Assembly: GCA_024138025.1 (NCBI GenBank)
Contig: JAMXBD010000722.1
Span: forward strand, 124,001 to 188,000
Direction of reading: 5' to 3'
Length of the DNA stretch: 64,000 nucleotides
From: Combretum micranthum
Taxonomy: Eukaryota; Streptophyta; Magnoliopsida; Myrtales; Combretaceae
Under the pieces are notes generated by a model, which had not been told where the DNA came from, searched no databases, and was given only the letters and a program-made list of their open reading frames with translations. Made by a program: the position numbers and the translations under genes. Below, in pieces: positions 35,570 through 46,534 of this stretch (the stretch's first letter is position 1; the number at the start of each line of letters is the position of its first letter).

Positions 35570-36635
35570 TCATTCTTTGGATGAAGCATCTTCTTTGATA
35601 TCATCTGGCTGCTGGATATGATGTGGCTTTGGAAAGGAATGGCTGATGTGAGGAATTTTGATGATTGGATCATATTCCTTGTCGAGCTTCCTTCTTCTCA
35701 TTTGGTTTTTCATTTCCACCACTTCAGCACAAGTGGGGGAATAACCCAGTCCAAAGGTTCCCACCTGAGTTTCTTTCTCATCATCATCATCAACTTCGTC
35801 AAACATTTGGCCCGAAGTCTTCTTCTCCTTCTTTTCCAATGTAGGGACAGCTGTCTCCTTGTAAATGCATAATCCTGTTCTCCCATAACAGTGATGAGTT
35901 GACCATTGGTTATGAACTTAACTTCTGGTGCAGGCTTGATGGTATTGCTCTGGCAGCATGGATCCATGGTCTTCCCAACAGCAGATTGAATGTTCTGGGG
36001 ATGTCAATCACTTGAAAAGGAATAATGAAAGTTTGAGGCCCGATGGTGACTTCTAACTCCACTTCACCTATTATATCTCTTTTTGACCATCAAAAGCACG
36101 AACCACAATAGAGCTTGGTTTGATGTCTGACGGTTCAATTTCCAATAAGCTCAAAGTGGCTAAGGGGCACACATTCAAAGAGGATCCATTGTCAACTAAT
36201 ACTCGAGAGACGATCTTTCCACAGCTTTTGACTACGATGAATAGGGCTTGTTATGTTGATCCCCTTCCTCTCCCAGTTCTTCAGATGAGAAAATGATTTG
36301 CTCATTTGCAAAGATTGAGTTGATGATATGCCCCAAGGCTTCTTCTGATACACCTTCTGGAACTTTCACTTCTTCTAAGGCTTTGAAAAGAGCCTCACGG
36401 TGTACATTAGAGCTATCAGCAGACTCATGAGCGATATTTGGGCAGGTATTTTGGCCAACTGCTCGACAACCTTGTATTCACTTGCTTTCATCAGTTTTGC
36501 CAATGCTGACTTCTCTTCATCTTTCTTCCTTCTTCATTTTGCTGCTGTGGCATATTCACAGTTGCATTCTTCCGGTCGACTCATAAACTCTTCCTGAGCG
36601 AGTAAGGCCACCAACCATGGCCATTGAAGCATGAT
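35570..36635 (-). pseudogene. Ogre aspartic protease region, frame-shifted
   Basis: Minus-strand reading in shifting frames gives, in order: SEYKVVEQLAKIPAQISL near 36430-36490, a conserved Tat gag-pro block; the active-site region VLVDNGSSLNVCPLATLSLL (36182-36196 encodes VDNGS, the D-N-G form seen in Tat); VELEVTIGPQTFIIPFQV; and the flap/terminal block LLLGRPWIHAARAIP near 35945-35985. A tail (35570-35839) with FGLGYSPTCAEV and a charged end closes at a stop. A one-base slip in 'GQK' near 36090 and others break it. The role in vivo would be cleavage of gag-pol. Confidence 0.85.
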
Positions 36636-37708
36636 TTACCGCTTATAATCAAATGGAGCGGCTTTATAATCATTCACAGCAAGGGGTATGTGAAAGGTAT
36701 AGTTCTTAGGCTTTGATGAAGTTGATCCATCTTCACTACCTTTGCCTATTTCGATTTTGATGGATCTAGGTCCACCTTCGATCATACCCACAAACTCGTC
36801 TTCTTTTGCTTTCTTATCTTCCTCTTCAAATTCTGGACCCCATCCAGTTGGAGGAGCGTCAGCATAGACACGGGGCTCAAACCAGTAATCCATTAAATAC
36901 TGGTATTTTCCATCATTTCCCAGGGTTCCAATGGTTGGATCTCCAGCCTGATACCTTTCCCATAACTCAGCCTGTGTGCTCGATCTCCTTGGTTTCGGGA
37001 TCAACATTTCCAGAATCTCTTCTTTTTTAATAGTTCCTCTTGTAGTAGCTTGTAAATAGCAGGCCTGGTTTTGGTGCGGTCTCTTAAATTCATATTGAGC
37101 AAATGACCCTTCTGGCGAAGGTTCCATGCTACTTGTTCTATGGTGATTGGCAACTCATCCAGATTGATTTCTTGATCCGGCACTTCAGCGGTGATCATAT
37201 TGATGACTGGTCCATGGTTTGGCAGTGGGTTAGTAGAGACGTTTGGAGTCTCAACGAAATCCAACTGGATGACTTTTGCATCAATAAGATCTTGGATTTT
37301 ATGCCTAAGCCTCCAGCATCTGTCTGTTGAATGCCCGATTTGCCCCATGTGATATTCACACTTCAGCTCAGGATTGTAATATCTAGGCTTTAAGTCTTCC
37401 CTAGGAACTTCAAGATTGATCAGATTATCGGCCCTTAATTTAGCTAATACTTGGCTAAGGGGAACCGGAATTCGAGTGAAGTTCCGCCTGCTGAACCTTG
37501 ATTGTTGATTTGGGACTGCACTTTGTTGAGTCTGATCCTTATTCTGATTTTGATTCTGATTTGTTGACAACACGAAAGACTTAGTAGGGCCAGTTGCATC
37601 TGAAGTATTGACCATGCTGACGGTTGAATCTTTCCCTTTATGGGACATTTCTCGGTGCAGTATATTTCTTTTCTTGTTGCAATTTTCCTGCCGAAATTGC
37701 ATTCTCAA
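36636..37708 (-). pseudogene. Ogre gag C-terminal part with zinc knuckle
   Basis: Two overlapping open segments in different frames (37001-37708 and 36636-37127). The first has a Gln/Asn-rich stretch, then RIPVPLSQVLAKLRADNLI, then a knuckle CEYHMGQIGHSTDRCWRLRH (about residues 114-133), whose Cys/His spacing C-x2-H-x5-H-x4-C resembles the nucleic-acid-binding knuckle of Tat gag. The second begins with material that follows QVAWNLRQKGH in the other frame and ends with a Pro-rich, acidic region (WFEPRVYADAPPTGWGPEFE). The overlap of frames at 37001-37127 marks a frameshift. Confidence 0.82.
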
Positions 37709-37783
37709 TCCTGCACCCAGCTATCACCACTTCTGAGAAACTTGCTGATGCATGCCCAATCAGATGGGAAAAGAAAGGTTCCT

Positions 37784-38532
37784 CTAGTGTTGATAAAAGT
37801 GAAAGTGAGGTCCTTTCAGGCATCGGGTGGTGATCCTTGCAGCCAATGCTCTCCAGCGCTGAGCATACTCCTTGAAAGTCTCTTCTTTCTTCTTCTTCAG
37901 ATTGCTTAAATCCCATACCGAGGGCGCCATCTCAATGTTAAACTTATACTGATTAAAAAATGCCCTAGCCAACTTGTCCCAAGTATCAACTTCTTGATGG
38001 TCTAATTGGGCGTACCAGGCCAAAGCAGCACCAGTAAGACTGTCCTGGAAGGTTTGCACCATCAGCTTGTCAAACTTTGCGTATTGCCCCATTCGTCGTA
38101 CATACAATCTGGTATGCATATTAGGGCAACCTGTCCCGTCATATTTTTCAAATTCCGGTGCCTTAAATTTCTCAGGGAAGGCACCTTCCTCATATTGAGG
38201 CAAATTCAGATCGCGGTTTGATCAAAACCATCGAACGTCTTCATTTTCTCAAACAGTTTTCTCTCCATTTCTTTAGCCTGAGCTTCCAGTTCTTTCTTCA
38301 ACTCAGCCGCATTAAACTCATTTGATGACTCCTCTTGCTGAATAAGCTGCCCCTCAATTTCTTTTCCTTTCTGTGCCCTTGAGGATTCTTCAGGAGTTGT
38401 AGGGGTCTTGAGTTGGGCAAGACTCTGTGTTAAAGCCTGCATCTGTTCAGCAATTCCAAGGAGGGTTTGTTCCACGGTGTTGAGTCTTTGTTCATTGGTC
38501 TGGTCTGTGGGGTTACTCCCGGTGTTAGACAT
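37784..38532 (-). pseudogene. Ogre gag, N-terminal coiled coil and gag core
   Basis: Translation most likely starts at the ATG at 38532 (MSNTGSNPTDQTNEQRLNTV). The first 108 codons are polar and helical with a coiled-coil-like run (ELKKELEAQAKEMERKLFEK). A slip at about 38205 moves to the next segment, 37784-38203, which has the Retrotrans_gag core: KFKAPEFEKYDGTGCPNMH, FQDSLTGAALAWYAQLD, WDKLARAFFNQYKFN and TFKEYAQRWRALAARI. After this another slip leads to the PMPERTSLSLL block in the frame at 37638-37916. Gag forms the particle that packages element RNA. Confidence 0.88.
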
Positions 38533-38838
38533 CTTAGCTCGGGATCTGGTAACAATAGGGCTCCTAACCGGCTTGGACGCTATCTTTCAAGTTTTAAACT
38601 CGAATTTGCTAGACCTGGACATTTATCATTTATTAATATTAATAAATATGCAAGAATGCAGATATGCTATCACACAGATGCAAATGGGGATATTGACCAA
38701 TGATTTTTTTTTAAAAAAATTTGTATTAAAAGATAATGTTTAACATAACAAAAACTCTAATGGTTTAGAAACCTGAATTAAAACTACTTTCTAATGGTTT
38801 CAAAGAACCTTGATTCCTAAGGACTAAACCTAAATCAA

Positions 38839-40354
38839 CTAAACCAGTCTTCTTGTCTTAGTGGGGCAAACAATCTTGTCTTCCAGGGCTAGAATTTTCT
38901 TTTGAGCTGCCTTCAACTCAGCCTCTAAAATGAAATTCTGCTTCCAGCACTTTGCAGGCGATCCACCATTTCCCTCTCTCTTTCTTGGAAATCTCGGTGA
39001 CATACTTCCAGGCGAGCCGAAACAGCTTCCATGTAAGCAATTGTTTCAGGGTCAGGTTCCGATGGTGCTGGTTGAAGGACATCGGGAGCTTCATATCGAA
39101 TATCCTTATTCTTCTTCATTTGGCTAGCCACATACCACCTGGTTGCTCTATACTTCTTGTTTCCTTATTTCTGGCTCGACTTCAAAAACCGGCTTCACCT
39201 CTCTATTTTCCCATATAGCTCGGATTTGATTTAGCTTGAATTCTTTAGCTGGTAGTATCTTGGTTGGATCCAAATAATCCAGAGTGACTTGCTCCAAATT
39301 AGGCTTGACAGTAATATCTTGCAGCATACCATACTGTCTGATAACACTTGAGGGGTAATAACCAGTACAGCCGGTGAGTCCAATTAGGGGTACTGCCATG
39401 TATTCCTTGCAACTTAGGATGGCTGCAGGGCTTTTGAACCAGCGAGCTTGCCACATCATGTCTTCAGGTGGCATGTCTTCAAGAATGGCAATTATATCCC
39501 ATAGAGGATGATCATCTTCCATGTGGACCCTTTCAGCAAAGGATTGGATGAGATCATATTTCAGGCTGATGAGGGATCCATTAGCCAAGTCTTTTCCGTA
39601 GTGCTTAATGTGGCTAGCAAACCAAACCATTAGTAAGTGCATGCTTGCTTTGAACTTGCCTTGTCCTTTAGACTTGATGTGAGTCAGACTACGGACTTGT
39701 TCGGCTAGAAGAGCGGAACATAGGATTTGCCAGCTAAATATTGAGAAACCAGCTCTATGACCCGGAAGTGGATGAACAAATTGCCATTAGGGAAGAGAAT
39801 GTTGCAAAAGCAGCTACTATGAAGGCATTAACCCGGTTTTCTTCCCAAACTTCAAGTGGTATACTGAAAGTGGATCGGTTGCTTTTAAAGTATTCAGGAG
39901 TTCCAAACCAGTCCATCAGTGTGTTAGCGGATGCAATATTCATTGCAATCATTGATAGCTTCAATAATTGGTCCCCTCTTGATCCCCAAAAATCTGATAT
40001 AACACGGACCGGGCTATGCTTGAAATTTGGAATATAGATTCCTTCAGAGGTAGGAGGTGCTTGGAGTAGTCTAGTATATTCCTCAATGGTTGGGCTAAGT
40101 ACATGCTGACCAAACGGAAGACAGCTTCTTCAGGTTCCCATAGATGAGTGAGGGCCCGGAACATGGTGAATGGAACATGGATCTTTGGTAGGCTGAGGAT
40201 TGGGCCTAACCTATCTTCAATGAATGACTTTGGACTGGAGTAAAACTGACAAACCATCGGTCCAGTAGGAGCATTGGATCCTTGAAGGTTCCACTCGATT
40301 TTCTCTAATAAGGCGAGCCCATAAGCTATCGCTACTGTCGGTTGAAGACATCAT
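38839..40354 (-). pseudogene. Ogre ORF1, extra gene upstream of gag
   Basis: Starts at ATG-ATG (40354-40349, MMSSTDSSDSLWARL) and ends at TAG 38839-38841. About 500 codons in at least five frame pieces: 40257-39961 (PFTMFRALTHLWEPEEAVFR), 39964-39755 (MNIASANTLMDWFGTPEYFK), 39642-39148 (LLMVWFASHIKHYGK, then MMWQARWFKSP) and 39131-38925 (a helical, charged tail with REREMVDRLQ). The order and wording match the extra ORF1 that defines Ogre elements. Its function is unknown; the C-terminal part looks coiled-coil-like. Reading frames change at about 39960, 39755 and 39140. Confidence 0.85.
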
Positions 40355-40898
40355 TTTCTGAAAATTTTTAAAAGGTATAAGCTAATATTTACAAATTTTT
40401 TTTTTTTTTTTGACAGCTTTTATTTTTTTTAGAATTTTCTTTAAGTATTTTTTTTATTTACATATGTACATTTATTTTTTAACTTCATTTTTTTAGAAAA
40501 AGTTGGTCAAATCCCATGCTAATGAATGCATGATTTGGTAGGGTTCTATAGGTTCCCCGATTTAGTAGTACTAAACCGGAGTGGGAGGACATTTCTTGAT
40601 CTAGAGGGTGGAAAGCCACAGCCCCCGGACCTTACTTCGTCCTCCTCGCTTAGGCTCTTAAGACGGCCCTGGTACGACCGTATCTAGCACACATTCATGC
40701 TAATGCAAATGCAAATGCAAACAAAAATCAAACTTTTGTTTTCTATTTTTTCATATTTTGCAAGGTTAGTATATATTTACAAAACAATATTCAAGATAAT
40801 ATACAAAGAATCATATATTCACAAAAATTGAGCAAGGATAAATTTAAAATTTAAAATTCCTAAGTGGCTAGCCCTCTTTTTTTTAAAAAAAAAATTTA
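40355..40898 (-). other. Ogre 5' untranslated region
   Basis: No coding potential. It contains T-rich runs, a GC-richer block near 40555-40690 (GGGAGGACATTTCTTGATC and AAGACGGCCCTGGTACGACC on the plus strand) and a short GCAAAT repeat near 40700. It separates the primer-binding site from ORF1. Confidence 0.6.
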
Positions 40899-40917
40899 GT
40901 CCCCAGTGGAGTCGCCA
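40899..40917 (-). other. Primer-binding site of the Ogre element
   Basis: The plus strand reads GTCCCCAGTGGAGTCGCCA, that is, a tRNA 3' end finishing in CCA, followed by a 3-base spacer and the LTR edge at 40921. The element strand therefore has TGGCGACTCCACTGGGGAC. The likely primer is tRNA-Arg, as described for Ogre-type elements; the isoacceptor was not checked. Confidence 0.85.
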
Positions 40918-42044
40918 AGCTGTCGAGCCTGGATTTTTTCCACTATCTTATCTGGTTCATTTCTAACCCGATTCACATTAAACCCGAACCCATTTAACAT
41001 GAATCCTCGACTAGGGGTTAAAAGAAATTTTAAAAAATTTAGAGTCGCCACCCGATATAAATCGGGAAAAAATAAAAAGCTAGGATCAATGGGTCGGTTG
41101 ATCCTAACTTAGCTACTAGTCTGCGAAAATTTGATTTAAAAAAAACAACTTTTAAAACCAGATATCATGGATTCGGGGGCTAACCTATTAAAACCAAATG
41201 GTTACCACTTTTGGAATTTTAAATTTTAATCTATCCTTTTCATGCTCAAAAAAAATCAAATAATATTACATAACAAATATTTACAAGTCAAATCATTTAT
41301 TTTTATTTTTTATTTTTTTATTCATTTTTTTTAATATCAATATCAACAAATAGATTTCATTTTTTTAACAAAAACTTATATTTACAAAAATTATTCACAA
41401 TATTAAAAACAAAAACATTTTTTTATTTTTTTGTCGCCCCGCAGGTGCCTACGTACTCGCTAATCGAGATCAGACAAAACGTAGTTCTTTTAAAAAAGAA
41501 CTTAATTTGTTGATCAATTTTAATTTTTTGAACTATTTCAATTTAAGTTCATTAAATTTTCAAGTTTTTATAAAAAATCATTTTTGATGCTCCTATGATC
41601 TAATCAATTGTTTTTTTTATTTTATGAAAATATAATTTTTCTAAGTCCAAAATCATTTTTTATTATTTTATTTTTTTTTCTAAAAAATTTTGTTTTTGGA
41701 AAATCCAATTTTGTCATTTTTATCTATTTTTATCATTTTTTTTATATTTTTTTTTTTAAAAAATCATCACATAATTCACAATATATCCAAAATATATTAA
41801 AAATATTTTTCATGCATTAAATATGCATTTTAAGCAATTTGTGTATAAATACACATTAAAAATATTCAAAAATATCAAAAATAAAAAAAATAAATTTATA
41901 TAAAAAATAAATATTTTGATTTTTCTGGATTTTTCTGTATTTTTCTGAATTTTTTATGAATTTTTATAAATTTTTTACTATTTTTTGCTATTTTTTATTA
42001 TTTTCTGAAATTAATTATATAATAAACTATTAATAAAATAATGC

Positions 42045-42365
42045 GGATTAACCTGGACCGTCGGATGAAGCGGACGAGATCTGGAGCGTCGATCTCGCTG
42101 ACCGATCTGGATCGTCTGATCTTGTTGACTCGATCTGAGCCGTCTGATCGCTTGATGAAATCTGGGCCGTCTGATCGCTTGATGAAATCTGGGTCGTCTG
42201 ATCTGCTTGATGAAATCTGGGCCGTCTGATCGCTTGATGAAATCTGGCCGTCTGATCTGCTTGAAATCTGGGCCGTCTGATCTCTTGATGAATCTGAGTC
42301 GTTGATCTGCTTGATCAAATCTGGATCGTCTGATCTGCCTGATGAAATCTGGACCGTCCTGATCA
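42045..42365. repeat. 27-bp-period minisatellite inside the 5' LTR
   Basis: The counterpart of 29086-29385, with the same unit order but several one-base deletions (for example AATCTGGCCGTC for AATCTGGGCCGTC, and GATGAATCTGAG). Confidence 0.9.
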
Positions 42366-42876
42366 GAGTTGACCGTTGACCGATGACCGACGACGTTGAC
42401 CGATGACCCGATCGGGTTGGATTCGGATCTTCGGGTCGGATCTCGGAGCTCCGGCGGGTGAAGAAGACGACGAGCGACTTTTCGGGGCGGATTCCCGCGG
42501 CTCCGGTGGTCCTCGGTGGCTGGAAGCTTGTCGGCCCGACTCCAATGGTGGTGGCGCGTCCTCTGGAGGTGGTGGTTCACGCTCAGAACAACCGTGGACG
42601 GCGGTTTCGAAGTGGTGTCGCCGGCGGTTTCAAATCCGAAAAAAATAAAAAAATTTGCAGAGATGATTTTGAACAAATGATCAAATAAAGCACACTCGAT
42701 CACTTAAACTTGTTCCTAAAGCTCCTTAAACACTCAAATTGAATAAAAAACAATTCGAAATTCTCAAATTTTGAATTTTCTTCTTTAAGAACCCTAATTT
42801 TCGAAATCTTCGAATTCACTCATTCTGAATGTGTTTTAGTTGAAATTGACTTATGCCTTTTGCTCCTAGGACCTCC

Positions 42877-42884
42877 TATTTATA
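42877..42884 (-). promoter_or_regulatory. TATA box of the Ogre 5' LTR
   Basis: CTATAAATAGG on the minus strand. It is the best promoter candidate for the element; transcription would start about 30 bases further left. Confidence 0.7.
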
Positions 42885-43266
42885 GTTTGCAAGCTCAATT
42901 TACGTTTCAAACCGTTTCAAAAATGAATTGATTTTGCCCCTTGATTTTTCACAAATAAATTAGAAAATCCATGATTAATTTGTTTGAAACTGATGAATTG
43001 ATGATTGTTTACATATTCCATGCCAGATTCATCCACTCATTTTTGTAACTCCTCATTCAAGTGCAATTGAATACTTTATACATTGAATTTTGACTTTTTG
43101 TTGTTTTTTTTGCACTAATTTTGTAACCACTTTGCAATCCCCATCATCAATTTTGACAATCAATGATATTTTGTCAGTTAAAAACTGATGCAAAGTAAAG
43201 CAAAGTCACATTGAGGAAAATGAAAAGACAAAAATGATAAAAAAAGGCAAAAATTTGCCTTTGCTA

Positions 43267-43360
43267 GGGTTTGAACCTGTGTCCTTGAGCTTGAGTGTGT
43301 GTTTGGGTCCATATGTTTAACCAACATGCCATTTGGCCTGTGCCCTTGATCACTTAGCCA
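43267..43360 (-). promoter_or_regulatory. tRNA-like Pol III box A/box B module in the 5' LTR
   Basis: GGTTCAAACCC at 43267-43277 and TGGCTAAGTGATCAAGG at 43344-43360 on the minus strand, as in the other LTR. One base of the central hairpin differs (GGCATG for GGCCTG). Confidence 0.4.
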
Positions 43361-46300
43361 ACTTCATCAATACTTAAGGCTTTTGGAAAAAAAAAAAATT
43401 AGTTTAAGTTTAAGCCTTAATTAATTTGGGCAAAAATTGGGTGTCTACAATGAGGACAAGTCTAAGACTAGAAAGACTAGTCTTAAAGATAACATGAAAA
43501 TAAATAAATTGCCCAAAAATAAATAAATTGCAAGGAAAGTAAATAAATTGCAAAACAAATAAGCTTATATGCTCTAAAGGATATATATATATATATATAT
43601 ATATAGCTACATAGATATATTTAGTAACATATATATAAAAGCAACATAAAGAAATTAGATCATGAACAAAAACAAAGTATGAACCCGTTGTTGCTTTCTT
43701 TAACCTTCATGATTTAGAAAACACACACTAAGCTCATACTAAGTAAATGAACATAAAGAAGACTTGAAGAATTTTTACCTAAGAGAACTAAACTTGAGAG
43801 AGCTTTGGGAGAGAATTCTTGTAGAGAATTTGAGAGAGTAATTTTGTGTATGAAAGGTGTGAAAAAAGTGGAAGGAAGAGTGTCATGCCCCAATGGGTAC
43901 CCTAAAACGTAACAGTCCGCCACACTCAATGTTAAAGCTTAAGTATGACAACCTTAGCCACTCCCAAAAGTTTTGATATTAAGTGTAAGGCGTGCTCTCA
44001 CAATTTTAGAGGACCGTACATGGAATTATGAAGCTTAAGAAGATATAATAACATATTAAGAAAAGAGGATTCATAATAAACATTTATTTATATCAATGGT
44101 TTTACAAACTTAGAGACATTTCCCATGATCACTATTCTATCACAAAGATATTTGTACATTATTTCTACTACTAAACTTCGTCTAGAATTTCCTTTATCCA
44201 AAAAGAAATTACCTGCTGGCAGGGTCCTTGTGGCCTTAACCATAAATAGGGAAACTGTAAAAGATATCTATGGGGGTATAAGCTAACAGGCTTAGTGAGA
44301 ATTATTTCCATAAATAACTTCTTGTAACAAAGTTTCAAACAAGTTAATTAAGCAAACAAATGGGATGCAATATACACGTGGGCAAACAAGGCATATAGTT
44401 TTCCAGGAACTATATGTTGAATGGATTGCGCCCTCCATTCGGGATTTGGTGATACATAACCTCAAATAAGTAGTTTTTTTATAAAAAGTTTTATGCTTTT
44501 GATCAATATCGCCAAGCACATGAAGTCTACTTGAATTGAGCCTTGCTTTCTGATCTTCCGCCAAGCATTTCTTTTTTTTTTTTTCCATAACACCGCCAAG
44601 CAATCGCTTTCGGATCTTCTGCCAAGTGTTGCTTTCGACATGAGCTTACTATCTTTCTCACCCAAGGATAATAACCCAAAATGCAATGTGACTCACTTCG
44701 TGGTATGCATGAATCCATTTATTTACAATATCATATCATTATTATTATCATGTTTAAGGTGACCAAGACATTTCATACAAAGCAGGGGTTATACTAAAAC
44801 CAACATTTAAATCAATTCTGGTCTTTTTATTCTTAGGATTCTTTCAAAGAATTAATTAACATACATATTCATTTTCCTTTTCCTAACTCTAATGCAACTA
44901 AATTACAAGCACAACAAGTATAGCATTTAATAGAAATAAACTCACGATGCCATGTCGACTATTCCTCTACGTGGATGAGTCGTTCACACACTCCTCTTTA
45001 ATCAAAATAATCTTCGGGATATAGGTATCCTTCCTCGAAGTCACCTAGCCAAAGAAAATCCCACGATGAGTATTTTTGATGATTTTCTTGAATTTTGACA
45101 AAACAATGTCAAAAGAATGTTAAAGTTCGTATAAAGGAATATTCCAACTTAAAATGGCCATAACTTGGTCATTTTAACTCGGAATCGTGCATATAATATA
45201 TTGATTTCTACCTACTCGAAAAGATCTACCCGTTTCCAAAATTATTTTTAACAAACAAGGTCATATAGACTCCGAAAAAGCGGTGACAAAATTCACCATG
45301 GATTTTCCAACATAAAACAACTTTGGTTCAAGAAATCAAAATTTGTTTGATAAATACTTAGTTATCTATATAGTTGAAAAATTCTCTTTTATGGTTACTT
45401 AGCTCATATTCATCCATGCTCAAGTGTTTGTTGTCCATTCATGTGGCTCAAATAAAATCATGTTGGTTTTGGAGTTTTAGAAAAATATATTTTATAAGAA
45501 TTCATTTTTGTTGGTCTCTTAAATGAATATTTTGTTTCTTTTATTTTACAAAAATGTTTTATGTTGGCTTATATATATATATATATATATATATCCAAGT
45601 AAATTTTTGAAAGTAAATTTTCTTCCTTCTAAGTTTTCTATACTAATACTATTTTGGAGTTTTTAGAAAAAATACTATTCTTCCTATTTATTTTTCTTGT
45701 ACAAATTCCTTTGTCTATTTGTTTGCAAAAATCTTTATTTGAAAAATTCTCATCCTTTCCTCATGTTTTATGTTTTTCATAGAAATCATCCACGCATAAA
45801 AATTTATTTTCTTTATAAAAACAAAGTGGAACTGTAAACCTCGGTATTCTCAATAGTCAAGAAACCCGGGAGTTGGAAGCGAAACCCTAATCCGGTTCAG
45901 TTTGAGTCTAGTGAGTGAAGCCTAGAAACCCTATATCCAGCTTTCCTTTGGTTTTATAATAAAAGAAATTTTATAAAGTAAATGAAGTTGAATTATTTTT
46001 TAAAGTAGATTTCGAACCTTTGAAAGTTTTAAATTCGGGAATTTTTCAATTCCGAGCCTTCCCGAGCTCAATTACGGAAAAGCGTGCCCCGGACCACGAT
46101 TCAGAAATATTCCGGAATATTCATTAGAACCGTAATTTTATAAGGATTCCAAAAATATCAATTTCGTAATTTTCCGAGCTATAAAAATTACAGTTATAGC
46201 TTTTCCCGTGTTTTCGGAACAACCGGTAAAGTAGATGTCTTGTCTACTATTCACAAGTACAACCTACACTACACACTACCCATACCCTATTCTTACATCC

Positions 46301-46410
46301 TTACAACTACTCATTTCAATTTTCTTTTCCAAGAAATTTTGTCTCTTAAACAATTATCACATTTATTACATTTTAATTAACTAAATTACAAAATATCAAA
46401 TTTTCAAAAC

Positions 46411-46464
46411 ACACACACACACACACACCATGAGAGGCGCCCCCCCCCCCCCCCCCCCCCCCCC
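46411..46464. repeat. (AC)n microsatellite followed by a 25-base C run
   Basis: About ten AC units, then a GGCGCC site, then an uninterrupted C run (46440-46464). At the same place A1 and A5 have only GGGGGGCGCC or GGGGGCGCC, so the C run is an expansion in this copy, or a consensus artefact. Confidence 0.9.
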
Positions 46465-46526
46465 GTTTTCCTCTCAATTCAATTATTTTTACTTCATTTT
46501 ATTCATCTAAACCCTAATGCACTTCA

Positions 46527-46534
46527 TATATAAA
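46527..46534 (+). promoter_or_regulatory. TATA box of LTR A6
   Basis: TATATAAA followed by (TC)n, in the same place as in A2 and A4. Confidence 0.55.

Larger units (their letters stand above)
27932..43449 (-). mobile_element. Ogre/Tat-lineage Ty3/gypsy LTR retrotransposon, full length
   Basis: A 15,518-bp element with both LTRs (27932-30461 and 40921-43449), TG...CA ends (on the minus strand TGTAGACACCC...GGCTCGACA) and a perfect TSD atgag (27927-27931 and 43450-43454). Orientation is minus: the primer-binding site is beside the right LTR, the polypurine tract beside the left one. Gene order is ORF1, gag, protease, RT, RNase H, archaeal-type RNase H, integrase. The extra ORF1 before gag, the second RNase H, the very long LTRs and a tandem-repeat-rich 3' region together identify the Ogre branch of Tat. 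All genes are fragmented by small frameshifts, so it is not coding-competent as written. It lies inside solo LTR A3. Confidence 0.95.
40921..43449 (-). repeat. 5' LTR of the Ogre element
   Basis: 2529 bp, partner of 27932-30461, and ends where the downstream TSD atgag begins (43450). It drives transcription leftwards from the TATA box at 42877-42884. It contains the 27-bp-period array at 42045-42365 and the tRNA-like block at 43267-43360. Confidence 0.95.
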
